Source: Corynebacterium marambiense (GTDB lineage Bacteria; Actinomycetota; Actinomycetes; Mycobacteriales; Mycobacteriaceae). From it: DNA of 64,000 nt. The stretch is taken from contig NZ_JAEIOT010000005.1 in the NCBI RefSeq assembly GCF_016342275.1, positions 487,417 through 551,416 of the forward strand, in the 5' to 3' direction. Position 1 is the stretch's first letter. Every line of letters begins with the position of its first letter. The translations under genes were made by a program, and so were the position numbers. Below the pieces are notes generated by a model that saw only the letters and a program-made list of their open reading frames with translations, had not been told where the DNA came from and did not search any database. This document shows, piece by piece, positions 35,477-45,791 of this stretch.

Positions 35477-38329
35477 GTGGCTGATCGGCTCATCGTGCGC
35501 GGAGCGCGCGAGCATAATCTCAAAGGGGTCGACATCGACCTTCCCCGGGACACCATGGTCGTGTTCACCGGGTTGTCGGGCTCCGGGAAATCCTCCCTGG
35601 CCTTCGACACCATCTTCGCTGAGGGGCAGCGGCGCTACGTTGAGTCGCTCTCCAGCTACGCGAGGCAGTTCCTCGGTCAGATGGACAAACCCGACGTGGA
35701 CTTCATCGAAGGCCTGTCCCCGGCCGTGTCCATCGATCAGAAATCGACGAACCGGAACCCCCGTTCCACCGTTGGCACGATCACCGAGGTCTACGACTAC
35801 CTTCGATTGCTCTACGCCCGGGCTGGAACGGCCCACTGCCCCGAGTGCGACGCCGTCATCGAGCGCCAGACCCCGCAACAGATCGTCGACCAGGTCCTCG
35901 ACATGGAGCAGGGACTGAAGTTCCAGGTTCTCGCACCAGTGGTCCGGACCCGCAAGGGCGAGTTCGTCGACCTGTTCGCTGACCTTGCGGCGCAGGGGTA
36001 CTCACGTGTCCGCGTCGACGGTGAGGTGCACCAGCTCTCGGATCCGCCGAAGCTCGAGAAGCAGGTGAAGCACGACATCGAGGTCGTTGTCGACCGCCTG
36101 CAAGTGAAGTCCAGCCAGAAACAACGCCTCACCGATTCGGTGGAGACCGCTCTCGGTCTCGCCGACGGGGTCGTCATCCTCGACTTCGTCGGGCTGGATG
36201 CGGAAGATGAGAACCGGACCCGTCGGTTCTCCGAGAAGATGGCGTGTCCGAACGGGCATCCGCTCGGCGTGGATGAGCTCGAACCTCGCAGCTTCTCCTT
36301 CAATTCCCCGTACGGTGCCTGTCCTGCCTGCGACGGCCTGGGCACGAAACTTGAGGTCGACATCGACCTCGTCATACCGGACCCCGATGCGCCATTGATC
36401 GAGGCGATTCAGCCGTGGAGCACCGGATTCAACACCAAGTACTTCGGGAAACTGCTCACCGGTCTTGCGCAGGCGATGGACTTCAGCGAGAACACCCCGT
36501 TTAGTGAGCTGACTGCGGCACAGCGCAGGGCTGTCCTGCACGGCAGCAAGCACACGGTAAGTGTCCGGTACAAGAACCGATATGGCCGAATTCGTAACTT
36601 CACCGCCCCCTTCGAGGGCGTTCTCCCGTATCTCCAGCGCAAGCTGGACCAGACTGATTCTGACAGTCAGAAGGATCGGATCTTGTCGTATATGCGGGAG
36701 GTTCCGTGCCCGACGTGCTCCGGAACGAGGCTCAAGCCCGAGATCCTCGCGGTGAGGTTGGCCTCGGAGAGTCATGGAGAACAGTCTATTGCGGGTCTTA
36801 CCCAGCTGTCGGTCGCCGACGCGGCTGAGTTCCTCGACACACTCACCCTCGGAAAGCGTGAGCAGATGATCGCGGGCGCCGTGCTGCGAGAGATCCAGGC
36901 ACGACTGAAGTTCCTCCTCGATGTAGGACTGAACTATCTCTCCCTCAACCGCGCCGCAGGCACTCTCTCTGGGGGGGAGGCTCAGCGGATCCGGCTGGCC
37001 ACTCAGATCGGTTCCGGTCTAGCTGGAGTCCTCTACGTTCTCGATGAACCGTCGATCGGCCTGCACCAACGTGACAATCAGCGGCTGATCACCACTCTCG
37101 AACACCTCCGGGACATCGGCAACACCCTTATCGTCGTCGAACACGACGAGGACACTATCAACGCGGCGGACTGGCTTGTCGACATCGGTCCCCGTGCCGG
37201 GGAATACGGTGGAGAGATCGTCTATCAGGGTGAACCCGACGGTATCCGGAACTGTCCCGAATCCCTCACCGGGCAGTACCTTTCCGGTGAACGGGTCCTC
37301 GGGGTTCCGGACGAACGCCGGCCGATAGACCGGGACCGGATGCTCACCGTCGTCGGCGCACGGGAGAACAACCTCGACAACGTCGACGTGAATCTGCCGC
37401 TCGGCGTACTGTGCTGTATCACCGGAGTGTCGGGTTCGGGCAAGTCCACCCTGATCAACCAGATTCTCGCCAAGGTTCTGGCGAACCGGTTGAATAAGGC
37501 CCGCCAGGTTCCCGGGAAGGCCAGGCGGGTGGACGGGATCGAGCACCTGGATAAACTCGTGCAGGTAGATCAGTCACCGATTGGCCGCACGCCCCGTTCG
37601 AACCCCGCGACCTACACCGGGGTGTTTGACAAGATCCGCACCCTGTTCGCTGAAACCAATGAGGCGAAGGTCCGCGGATACAAACCCGGCCGGTTCTCCT
37701 TCAACGTCAAGGGGGGACGCTGTGAGGCCTGTCGTGGTGACGGGACGTTGAAGATCGAGATGAACTTCCTGCCGGACGTGTACGTTCCGTGTGAGGTGTG
37801 TGAGGGGGCGCGGTACAACCGCGAGACCCTCGAGGTCAAGTACAAGGGCAAGTCAATCGCCGAGGTGCTCGACATGCCGATTAGTGAGGCCGCGGAGTTC
37901 TTCCAGCCGATCACCTCGATCCACCGGTACCTGAACACGTTGGTTGACGTCGGCCTCGGATACGTGCGCCTCGGGCAGTCCGCGACGACGCTCTCCGGTG
38001 GCGAGGCGCAGCGGGTGAAGCTCGCCAGTGAATTGCAGAAGCGCTCCAATGGTCGGACGATCTACATCCTCGACGAGCCGACCACCGGCCTGCACTTCGA
38101 GGACATCCGGAAACTCATGCTCGTCATCCAGGGACTCGTCGAGAAGGGCAACAGCGTGCTCATCATCGAGCACAACCTCGACGTGATCAAGGCAGCTGAC
38201 TGGATCGTCGACATGGGACCGGAGGGGGGCGCCGGTGGTGGGCGCGTCATCGCCGAGGGAACCCCGGAAGACGTCGCGCAGATTGACACCTCCTACACCG
38301 GGCAGTTCCTCCGCCCATTGCTCACCTAA
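35477..38329 (+). CDS. uvrA: Excinuclease ABC subunit A
   Basis: This 950-aa ABC-type ATPase is the DNA-damage sensor of nucleotide excision repair. Walker A motifs are GLSGSGKSS and GVSGSGKST, and the ABC signatures are [12 protein letters not shown] and [12 protein letters not shown]. Zinc sites show [12 protein letters not shown]...CPACDG and CEACRGDG...CEVCEG. GTG 35477 ([23 protein letters not shown]) gives the usual UvrA start and has GGAAGG 11 nt upstream. The ATG at 35426 lies inside the SOS-box-like repeat and would add 17 unmatched residues. Confidence 0.97.
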   Translation: MADRLIVRGAREHNLKGVDIDLPRDTMVVFTGLSGSGKSSLAFDTIFAEGQRRYVESLSSYARQFLGQMDKPDVDFIEGLSPAVSIDQKSTNRNPRSTVGTITEVYDYLRLLYARAGTAHCPECDAVIERQTPQQIVDQVLDMEQGLKFQVLAPVVRTRKGEFVDLFADLAAQGYSRVRVDGEVHQLSDPPKLEKQVKHDIEVVVDRLQVKSSQKQRLTDSVETALGLADGVVILDFVGLDAEDENRTRRFSEKMACPNGHPLGVDELEPRSFSFNSPYGACPACDGLGTKLEVDIDLVIPDPDAPLIEAIQPWSTGFNTKYFGKLLTGLAQAMDFSENTPFSELTAAQRRAVLHGSKHTVSVRYKNRYGRIRNFTAPFEGVLPYLQRKLDQTDSDSQKDRILSYMREVPCPTCSGTRLKPEILAVRLASESHGEQSIAGLTQLSVADAAEFLDTLTLGKREQMIAGAVLREIQARLKFLLDVGLNYLSLNRAAGTLSGGEAQRIRLATQIGSGLAGVLYVLDEPSIGLHQRDNQRLITTLEHLRDIGNTLIVVEHDEDTINAADWLVDIGPRAGEYGGEIVYQGEPDGIRNCPESLTGQYLSGERVLGVPDERRPIDRDRMLTVVGARENNLDNVDVNLPLGVLCCITGVSGSGKSTLINQILAKVLANRLNKARQVPGKARRVDGIEHLDKLVQVDQSPIGRTPRSNPATYTGVFDKIRTLFAETNEAKVRGYKPGRFSFNVKGGRCEACRGDGTLKIEMNFLPDVYVPCEVCEGARYNRETLEVKYKGKSIAEVLDMPISEAAEFFQPITSIHRYLNTLVDVGLGYVRLGQSATTLSGGEAQRVKLASELQKRSNGRTIYILDEPTTGLHFEDIRKLMLVIQGLVEKGNSVLIIEHNLDVIKAADWIVDMGPEGGAGGGRVIAEGTPEDVAQIDTSYTGQFLRPLLT

Positions 38330-38355
38330 TCACTCGCCCCATGGGGCACGCTCAC

Positions 38356-40743
38356 TCACTCACCGCTGCGCGCATCCGCAGCAGGCTCGGGCGCGGATTC
38401 CTTTGATTCCGGTGAGTGATCCCCGGGCACAGGGGCGGGAGACAACGCCCCGTCCTCCGTAGATTTTTCGGTCGACTGATCGCGTTTGGCGCGGAGAGCA
38501 GCGATCACCAGGAGCGCCATCCCGGAGACCAGGAAAGCGACAACCCGCATCATCCCGCCGATGGTGCTGAGATCGACGAAGACGAGCTTCACGACCCCGG
38601 CGACGGCGAGGAGAGTTCCGGAACTCAGAGACGTCTGTGCGCTGAGGTCGTTGTTCCCGAGTAGAACGTAGGCTGCGAGGCCGATCCACAAGATCGACAC
38701 CGCCGCGTGTCCGGCGAAGAATCCGAGATCAACCTGATTCATCATCTTCCCGATGTACGTGGTCACCGACACCACGCCCACCGCAGACAGATGCAGTCCC
38801 GATAATGCGATCAGAACGCGGCCCCATGGCGGCATCTCATCGAAACTGGCGCGGGTCAACAGTGCCGTAGTGACGATGATGATGAGGAACAGGCCCTCGA
38901 CCATCCGTTCCGGGCGGAGGAGGAACTCAACGTCGCGGCTGAACACAGCGCTGCTTGTGACGCTCGTGAGCACGAGCGCAGACCCTATCCACGTGATCCA
39001 GGGCGCGTCACCGGCCCGCAACCTGGGAAGAGCGACAACTGCTACGAGGGTGAGCGCCAGAAACACGGACCTGTCGTAGGTCAGGACACCTGACCATGCC
39101 CCAGACGCTCTCGAGACGGACGACCCGAAATCGATCAGGAAGAAGCTCAGCGGTATGGCCGTCGCACCGACCGAGACTAGTGCCGGTGCGACGAAAGCCG
39201 CGGGGGAGAGAACATCATCCGGGTATGTCCTTCTCGTGATGACATATCCGGTGATGACAACCGCAATGAGGACGATGAGGAGAATCCACTGGTGGATGGG
39301 GACTCTGTGGTCGCTGATGCCCAGAATCGGACTCGGATGCAACGATGAGATGAACAGCGCCGCAACTGGGGCCCAGACAGCGGCCAGCTTCTCCGATTTA
39401 GCCGACGTAGGAACACGGTCGACGATGACCACAACTATGAAGAGCACGGCTGTGAGTGCTGTCAGAGCGAAGTTGATATCCGATACCAAGACACTCCCGC
39501 TGAACAGGAATCGACCGGTGGTGCTACTTGCGATCAACAGGTACGCCGCGGTTTGCCGTGAATCCTGGTAGCCGCGTCCGATAGTCGAGATGAGCAGCAG
39601 CAACGCGGGTAGCGTTGCGGGCCAGGCCCAACTCAGCATGGACGTGTCAAGATCCCCGAGTGCGAGGTACATCAGCTTCGCGTGCCAGAGGATTGTGAAC
39701 ACGGCGCCGAAGATCCCGAGCATGATCCCTGTGGTCTTCATTCGCCACTGACGGAGGGCATAGAAGGCGACTGCGAGGAACACCATGCAGAGTGTCGATC
39801 CAGCCCAACTCGGCCACCAGCTGTAGTGGAATACCACGAACCATGTTGTGGTCATCGCGGTAAGAAGCGCTGTTATCAAAAACGCGTTGACGACCGTCGT
39901 AGTGTCGGCCGCCCGTTTGTCGAACCGGTTGTGAACGACGACGGTCCCCACCGCAAACACGGTTGCCAGAGCATATGCCAGGACTACTCTGCCGACCGGT
40001 CCGAGGAAACCGTTCTGGACAGCGAGAACGACCAACAGTGCTACACCGGCGAGTGTGATCAATGCGCCACCGATGGCCAGGAATCGGATGACGGCAGTCT
40101 CCGACCGCCACCAGGGTACGCGGGATTCCGGTTCGGAGCTTGGCACCGAAGGACCGTTAAACGTTCCGTCGGGCGCTGGTCGGGGTTCCGACTGTCGGTG
40201 TGGGTTTCCGGGGAACTGATGTGGTCCTTGTGGCCGTGGTGGTCCTGGGGGCCACGGTTGCGTACTACGGGGTTGTGGTGGTGTTCCGAAGGGTGGTCGC
40301 GGTGGGTCTTGTGGCCGTGGTGGTCCTGGGGGCCACGGTTGTGCGCCGTGGGCCCGGGGCCCCGGGGGCGACGGTTGGGAACCCTGCTGGTGTGGTGGCT
40401 GTGTCGGTGGATACTGGGATTCCGGCGTCCGTTCTGTTGGCCCGGAAGGTGGGGTCTGGGATCGGGGAGGCAGCTGATTGACTGCCCCGGGGCGGCCTTC
40501 CGGATCGGTTGCCCGTCCAGTGTTCGGCGTCGGCGGTCCGTCGACGTGCTGATCGCTTTCTGAGGCAGTGGGATCCGGGGTATCCGTCAACCCCGGAGCG
40601 GGGATTTTTGCAGCATCGGCGACAGCGTCGCTCTCCAGTGCTCGGTTGACCTTCAGGCGAGCGTCGGAAACAGCCTTTTCGAGAGCATCGAGGCTGTGAA
40701 GGGCTTCCTCGAGGTGTTTACGGGAGTTCTGGGCAGCTGACAT
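38356..40743 (-). CDS. DUF2339 polytopic membrane protein with proline-rich N-terminal linker
   Basis: This 795-aa protein has a short N-terminal coiled coil (NSRKHLEEALHSLDALEKAVSDARLKVNRALESD), a Pro-rich linker (about 45-210) with tandem QPWPPGPPRPQ units, then about 18 hydrophobic segments. The DUF2339 core begins at FLAIGGALITLAGVALLVVLAV. A polar acidic tail ends the protein. The function is unknown; large DUF2339 proteins are thought to act at the envelope. TAGAAT ends 7 nt before the ATG (leaderless). It is convergent with uvrA (26 nt apart). Confidence 0.85.
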   Translation of the reverse strand: MSAAQNSRKHLEEALHSLDALEKAVSDARLKVNRALESDAVADAAKIPAPGLTDTPDPTASESDQHVDGPPTPNTGRATDPEGRPGAVNQLPPRSQTPPSGPTERTPESQYPPTQPPHQQGSQPSPPGPRAHGAQPWPPGPPRPQDPPRPPFGTPPQPRSTQPWPPGPPRPQGPHQFPGNPHRQSEPRPAPDGTFNGPSVPSSEPESRVPWWRSETAVIRFLAIGGALITLAGVALLVVLAVQNGFLGPVGRVVLAYALATVFAVGTVVVHNRFDKRAADTTTVVNAFLITALLTAMTTTWFVVFHYSWWPSWAGSTLCMVFLAVAFYALRQWRMKTTGIMLGIFGAVFTILWHAKLMYLALGDLDTSMLSWAWPATLPALLLLISTIGRGYQDSRQTAAYLLIASSTTGRFLFSGSVLVSDINFALTALTAVLFIVVVIVDRVPTSAKSEKLAAVWAPVAALFISSLHPSPILGISDHRVPIHQWILLIVLIAVVITGYVITRRTYPDDVLSPAAFVAPALVSVGATAIPLSFFLIDFGSSVSRASGAWSGVLTYDRSVFLALTLVAVVALPRLRAGDAPWITWIGSALVLTSVTSSAVFSRDVEFLLRPERMVEGLFLIIIVTTALLTRASFDEMPPWGRVLIALSGLHLSAVGVVSVTTYIGKMMNQVDLGFFAGHAAVSILWIGLAAYVLLGNNDLSAQTSLSSGTLLAVAGVVKLVFVDLSTIGGMMRVVAFLVSGMALLVIAALRAKRDQSTEKSTEDGALSPAPVPGDHSPESKESAPEPAADARSGE
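40227..40341. repeat. 34-bp exact direct repeat within the DUF2339 linker
   Basis: Bases 40227-40260 and 40308-40341 are identical (81-nt period). They encode the twin QPWPPGPPRPQ units of the DUF2339 protein. The 81-nt period is a multiple of three, so unit gain or loss keeps the frame. Confidence 0.85.
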
Positions 40744-41006
40744 AATTCAGATTCTACGCACAACTATCAAATTTGTGACCCTTGAAAAACAACACCGCCA
40801 CCCGGGGAAGAGCACGGAGAAACCGGGACGATCCATCAACTGAAAAGGTAGCGGACGGTGCGGACCAAAGGGCCTGTGATGGTGGGTAGTCACGTGGTCG
40901 CACTATCCTCGGTGGGGGGCCAGCGAGATTTGGTTCCCAGACCGGCCCACTCCGGTGTATCCCACCGGGGCAGGCGAGTGGCACAGACTATGAATGAGGT
41001 GTACCC

Positions 41007-41825
41007 GTGACCGAATCGAACGACCCCAGCGGTTCCAGGGGCCGGGGAAATCCCGATCCGGACGGTATCCCCGATCGCCGGAACGACCGGGCGGACGTTC
41101 CGCCGGAGAGCGACGTGTTCGCGCACGGGGCCGGAGTTGGCTGGGGGGCTGCCGGAACGGATCCGACCCCCACTCAATCCATGGCGCCCGTCGGTCCCGA
41201 GGCTGCGGGAGCGCGTGCCTCCCAGCAGGTTGGGGCGCCGCCGTACACGACGACTACGGGTCCACGGCGGCGGGGCATGACCGGAATCGTCATCGGTTTC
41301 CTAGTGGTCGTCATCATCGCAGCACTATCCGTCGTCCTACTCGGGTTCACCGTACTGGGATGGGGGAGAACCGGGGACTCCCGGGAGACCCAGCAGCCCG
41401 AAACTCCTGCCGTGGTTGAAACCACCGTCGTGACGGTGACTGATGGCCCCACTGAGGAATCGGCGGCGACCACCACGTCTGAGAAATCGACGTCATCGGA
41501 ACCAAAGACCGGTGAGAAAACGACGACGGAGTCGACGAAGGCATCCACGACGAAGAAGAAGCCCGTCTTCTCAGTTCCCGACGAAGCCAGCAACTGCGGT
41601 ACTTCGGGAGGCTTCGTCGTTTATGCCGGAACAGACGTCACCAGTTGCGGCTTCGCGATGAACGTCGGAGGCCAGATAGCAGGCCAAGGCGGTAACTCGT
41701 CTCGGACCATCACAGCGGTATCGCCGGTGACCGGTCGGAGTTACCGGATGACGTGTTCACCGAAGGGCGCTGGCGCCTGGGTCTGCCGGGGCGGCGACAA
41801 CGCTGTCGTTTATGTCGCCCCGTGA
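41007..41825 (+). CDS. Membrane-anchored exported protein with Thr-rich linker, unknown function
   Basis: This 272-aa protein has a polar N-terminal cytoplasmic part (1-85), one membrane helix at about 91-115 (GMTGIVIGFLVVVIIAALSVVLLGFTVL), a Thr/Ser/Lys/Glu-rich linker (about 130-190, TTTSEKSTSS type), and a small C-terminal domain of about 80 residues with four Cys (ASNCGTSGGF, TSCGFAMNVG, MTCSPKG, WVCRGGDN) that could make two disulfides outside the membrane. The family is not named by me, but this plan is common in corynebacterial envelope proteins. GAGGTG lies 5 nt before the GTG start. Confidence 0.75.
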   Translation: MTESNDPSGSRGRGNPDPDGIPDRRNDRADVPPESDVFAHGAGVGWGAAGTDPTPTQSMAPVGPEAAGARASQQVGAPPYTTTTGPRRRGMTGIVIGFLVVVIIAALSVVLLGFTVLGWGRTGDSRETQQPETPAVVETTVVTVTDGPTEESAATTTSEKSTSSEPKTGEKTTTESTKASTTKKKPVFSVPDEASNCGTSGGFVVYAGTDVTSCGFAMNVGGQIAGQGGNSSRTITAVSPVTGRSYRMTCSPKGAGAWVCRGGDNAVVYVAP

Positions 41826-41886
41826 TCGGCGACCACAATGGTGTGGGGAATCACCGCCGGTGGTCCTGTTCTCCTTCCGGCCCGGT

Positions 41887-41915
41887 TTGAAGTGGCCCGG
41901 CGCACGTGATACAGT
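41887..41915 (+). promoter_or_regulatory. Promoter of infC-rpmI-rplT
   Basis: TTGAAG, a 17-nt spacer and TACAGT give a good sigma-70-type promoter. Transcription from about 41922 gives a leader of about 415 nt before infC. The leader (41922-42338) holds no supported ORF but contains the terminator at 42227. Confidence 0.6.
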
Positions 41916-42226
41916 TTCTCTCACTACCGCCCAGTGTGGGCTTGACACGTTTCTGTTCCGTAAACTCAGTTCGAACCAACACCCGGATAACGGGTAGCGG
42001 AGATCACCGAGAATGTACGGAAATAAACAGAGACATGGAAAAGTACACAGGGCCGCAAAGTGGAGATCCCTCCCACCATACGCCGCCCGGCCTTGCCGTC
42101 GGGTTGGACAGTGGTCGTTGCGTAGAGCCGTTGGTCTGATCCATTCGGCGGATTGTCCGCGTACTTCTGTCACGTCGTGTTGATCCGCAGGATGCTGCAT
42201 CGTCCATCGGTCACGCACCCGGATCT

Positions 42227-42260
42227 CCCGTTGTCCCCCTCGAGGTGGGCAACGGGTTTT
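42227..42260 (+). terminator. Intrinsic terminator/attenuator in infC leader
   Basis: CCCGTTG (42227-42233) pairs with CAACGGG (42250-42256), extended inside by CC/GG pairing, and is followed directly by TTTT (42257-42260) and a T-rich run. It sits inside the infC leader, about 80 nt before the start, so it could control read-through into the ribosomal genes. Confidence 0.65.
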
Positions 42261-42338
42261 CGTTGTTTTCCGGGTTGTCGGGATGTCCAGGTTGCGGTGC
42301 GGTATCACGCATTATTCACTGCAACCCTAGGAGTACAC

Positions 42339-42860
<522 letters not shown>

Positions 42861-42892
42861 ACACACTAGCTTTTTAAGGACATCAACTCATC

Positions 42893-43087
42893 ATGAAGCA
42901 GAAGACCCACAAGGGCACCGCAAAGCGAATCAAGGTTTCCGGTTCCGGCAAGCTGCGTCGCGAGAAGGCCAACCGTCGCCACCTCCTCGAAGGCAAGCCC
43001 TCCACCCGGACCCGTCGCCTGAAGGGCACCACGGACGTCTCGAAGGCCGACACCAAGCGCGTCAAGCGTCTTCTCGGCCGGGCGTGA
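42893..43087 (+). CDS. rpmI: 50S ribosomal protein L35
   Basis: This 64-aa basic protein ([21 protein letters not shown], then [20 protein letters not shown] and a C-terminal VKRLLGRA) is L35 at normal length. It sits 32 nt after infC, in the universal infC-rpmI-rplT order. Codon use is strongly biased, as in highly expressed genes. Confidence 0.96.
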   Translation: MKQKTHKGTAKRIKVSGSGKLRREKANRRHLLEGKPSTRTRRLKGTTDVSKADTKRVKRLLGRA

Positions 43088-43164
43088 TGCCGGGCCGCCA
43101 GTTCCGGTGGCCAGCATCCCCCTCAAAAGTAACTAAACCCCAAGATTCGTAAGGAAGTTTTACC

Positions 43165-43548
43165 GTGGCACGTGTCAAGCGGTCAGTGAACGCCAAGAAG
43201 AAGCGTCGCGTCATCCTCAATTCCGCCAAGGGCTACCGTGGACAGCGCTCGCGCCTGTACCGCAAGGCCAAGGAGCAGATGCTCCACTCGATGACCTACG
43301 CATACCGCGATCGTCGCGCACGCAAGGGCCAGTTCCGTCGCCTCTGGATCCAGCGCATTAACGCCGCCGCCCGGATGAACGGCATCACCTACAACCGGCT
43401 CATTCAGGGGCTGCGCCTCGCTGAGATCGAGGTTGACCGGAAGATCCTCGCGGAGCTCGCCGTCAACGACTTCGGTGCTTTCTCCGCGATTTGCGAAGCC
43501 GCGAAGGCTGCCCTCCCCGAGGACGTTAACGCCCCGAAGTCCGCCTAG
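43165..43548 (+). CDS. rplT: 50S ribosomal protein L20
   Basis: This 127-aa protein has the L20 N-terminal extension rich in Lys/Arg ([38 protein letters not shown]) and the globular end [32 protein letters not shown] start with AAGGAAG upstream. L20 nucleates 23S folding and in other bacteria represses its own operon through the leader. The last gene of the infC operon; a terminator follows. Confidence 0.97.
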   Translation: MARVKRSVNAKKKRRVILNSAKGYRGQRSRLYRKAKEQMLHSMTYAYRDRRARKGQFRRLWIQRINAAARMNGITYNRLIQGLRLAEIEVDRKILAELAVNDFGAFSAICEAAKAALPEDVNAPKSA

Positions 43549-43595
43549 GCTAGGCCTCGACTGCAACAGTTGTCGCCCTGAGCGGCGGCGCCGAG

Positions 43596-43634
43596 ACCCG
43601 CCCTTCCTCCCGTACCGGGAGCAGGGGCGGGTTT
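43596..43634 (+). terminator. Terminator after rplT
   Basis: ACCCGCCC (43596-43603) pairs with GGGCGGGT (43625-43632), with CTCCCG/CGGGAG inside, followed by TT. It lies 47 nt after the rplT stop. Confidence 0.75.
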
Positions 43635-43704
43635 CACGTTGTCGCCATCGGGTTGTTTCCACCGGAGAACCGCACTCTCCGGTACCGCTGCTAGGTTGGA
43701 TCGC

Positions 43705-44517
43705 ATGCACCTCGATTTCACCGAACCAGCGACGGAACGTACCCCACGCGTCGTGTCCGCCGTCAAACTCCACCGCAGCGCCGGCCGCCGGAAAGCCGAT
43801 CTGTTCCTCGTCGAGGGGGTCAACTGCGTCGAGGCTGCCGTCGAGCGGGGCGTGGCCACCGACATCTTCGCGACCGAATCCGCTGCCGGGCGCTTCGCCG
43901 GGCTGCTCAACACTGCTGCGTCAGCCGGGGTGTACATTCACCCGGTCACTGATAAGGCCGGTCGGCAGTTGTCGGACACCGTGACCCCGACCGGCCTGGT
44001 CGCGGTGTGCAGGCCGGTGCTGACCGGGCTGGACGAAGCGCTCGCCGCGGACCCCCGCCTCGTTGCTGTTCCCGTGGAGACATCCGAGCCCGGCAACGCC
44101 GGAACCGTGATCCGCGTGGCTGACGCCGTCGGTGCTGACGCCGTAATCTTCACCGGGGAAACCGTCGACCCGCAGAACGGTAAGTCCGCACGCGCCTCGG
44201 CTGGATCCCTGTTCCACCTCCCTGTCGCGCGGCACCACTCGCACACCGACGTCATCGGCAAGCTTCGGGAACGGGGACTGACGGTCATCGCCACTGCAGC
44301 GGACGGCGAACTTAGTCTCGACGAGGCGGACGGGGTTCTCGCGGAGCCGACCGCGTGGCTCTTCGGCAATGAGGCCCACGGACTCCCGGATGATCTCCAG
44401 CGGGCTGCGGACCACCGGGTCCATATTCCGATCCGGGGGCGGGCGGAATCCCTGAATCTCGCCACAGCGGCGGCGATTTGCCTCTACGCCTCCGCCCGCG
44501 CGCAGCACGGATCCTGA
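43705..44517 (+). CDS. TrmH/SpoU-family RNA 2'-O-methyltransferase
   Basis: This 270-aa protein has an N-terminal L30e-like substrate domain (RKADLFLVEGVNCVEAAVERG) and a knotted SPOUT domain: motif 1 NAGTVIRVADAVGADAVIF, motif 2 LFGNEAHGLPDDL, motif 3 IPIRGRAESLNLATAAAICLY. A homolog lies between rplT and pheS in many actinobacteria and is annotated as an rRNA methyltransferase; the exact nucleotide is unknown. TAGGTT (43692-43697) ends 7 nt before the ATG 43705, suggesting a leaderless mRNA. Confidence 0.92.
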   Translation: MHLDFTEPATERTPRVVSAVKLHRSAGRRKADLFLVEGVNCVEAAVERGVATDIFATESAAGRFAGLLNTAASAGVYIHPVTDKAGRQLSDTVTPTGLVAVCRPVLTGLDEALAADPRLVAVPVETSEPGNAGTVIRVADAVGADAVIFTGETVDPQNGKSARASAGSLFHLPVARHHSHTDVIGKLRERGLTVIATAADGELSLDEADGVLAEPTAWLFGNEAHGLPDDLQRAADHRVHIPIRGRAESLNLATAAAICLYASARAQHGS

Positions 44518-44659
44518 GAACCCTACGGTCCGGATCCCCGAAACATGGTGTCGGACGGGCAACCGGGTAAGATCCTGCAGAGCACGGTGACCCGGATCAT
44601 TCCGGGAAACCCCGGGTGGGCGGCCTAGTGGAAAAACACGGCCGTTTGCCCCTTCCTGA

Positions 44660-45739
<1,080 letters not shown>

Positions 45740-45791
45740 TCGTCTCTTCCCCCGCTTTCACCACCGCTTTCAACCCCCAGGAGAACCTCAC

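Noticed and set aside
41942..41966. TTGACA with TAAACT as a second infC promoter
   Set aside because: The spacer is only 13 nt, too short for a normal promoter.
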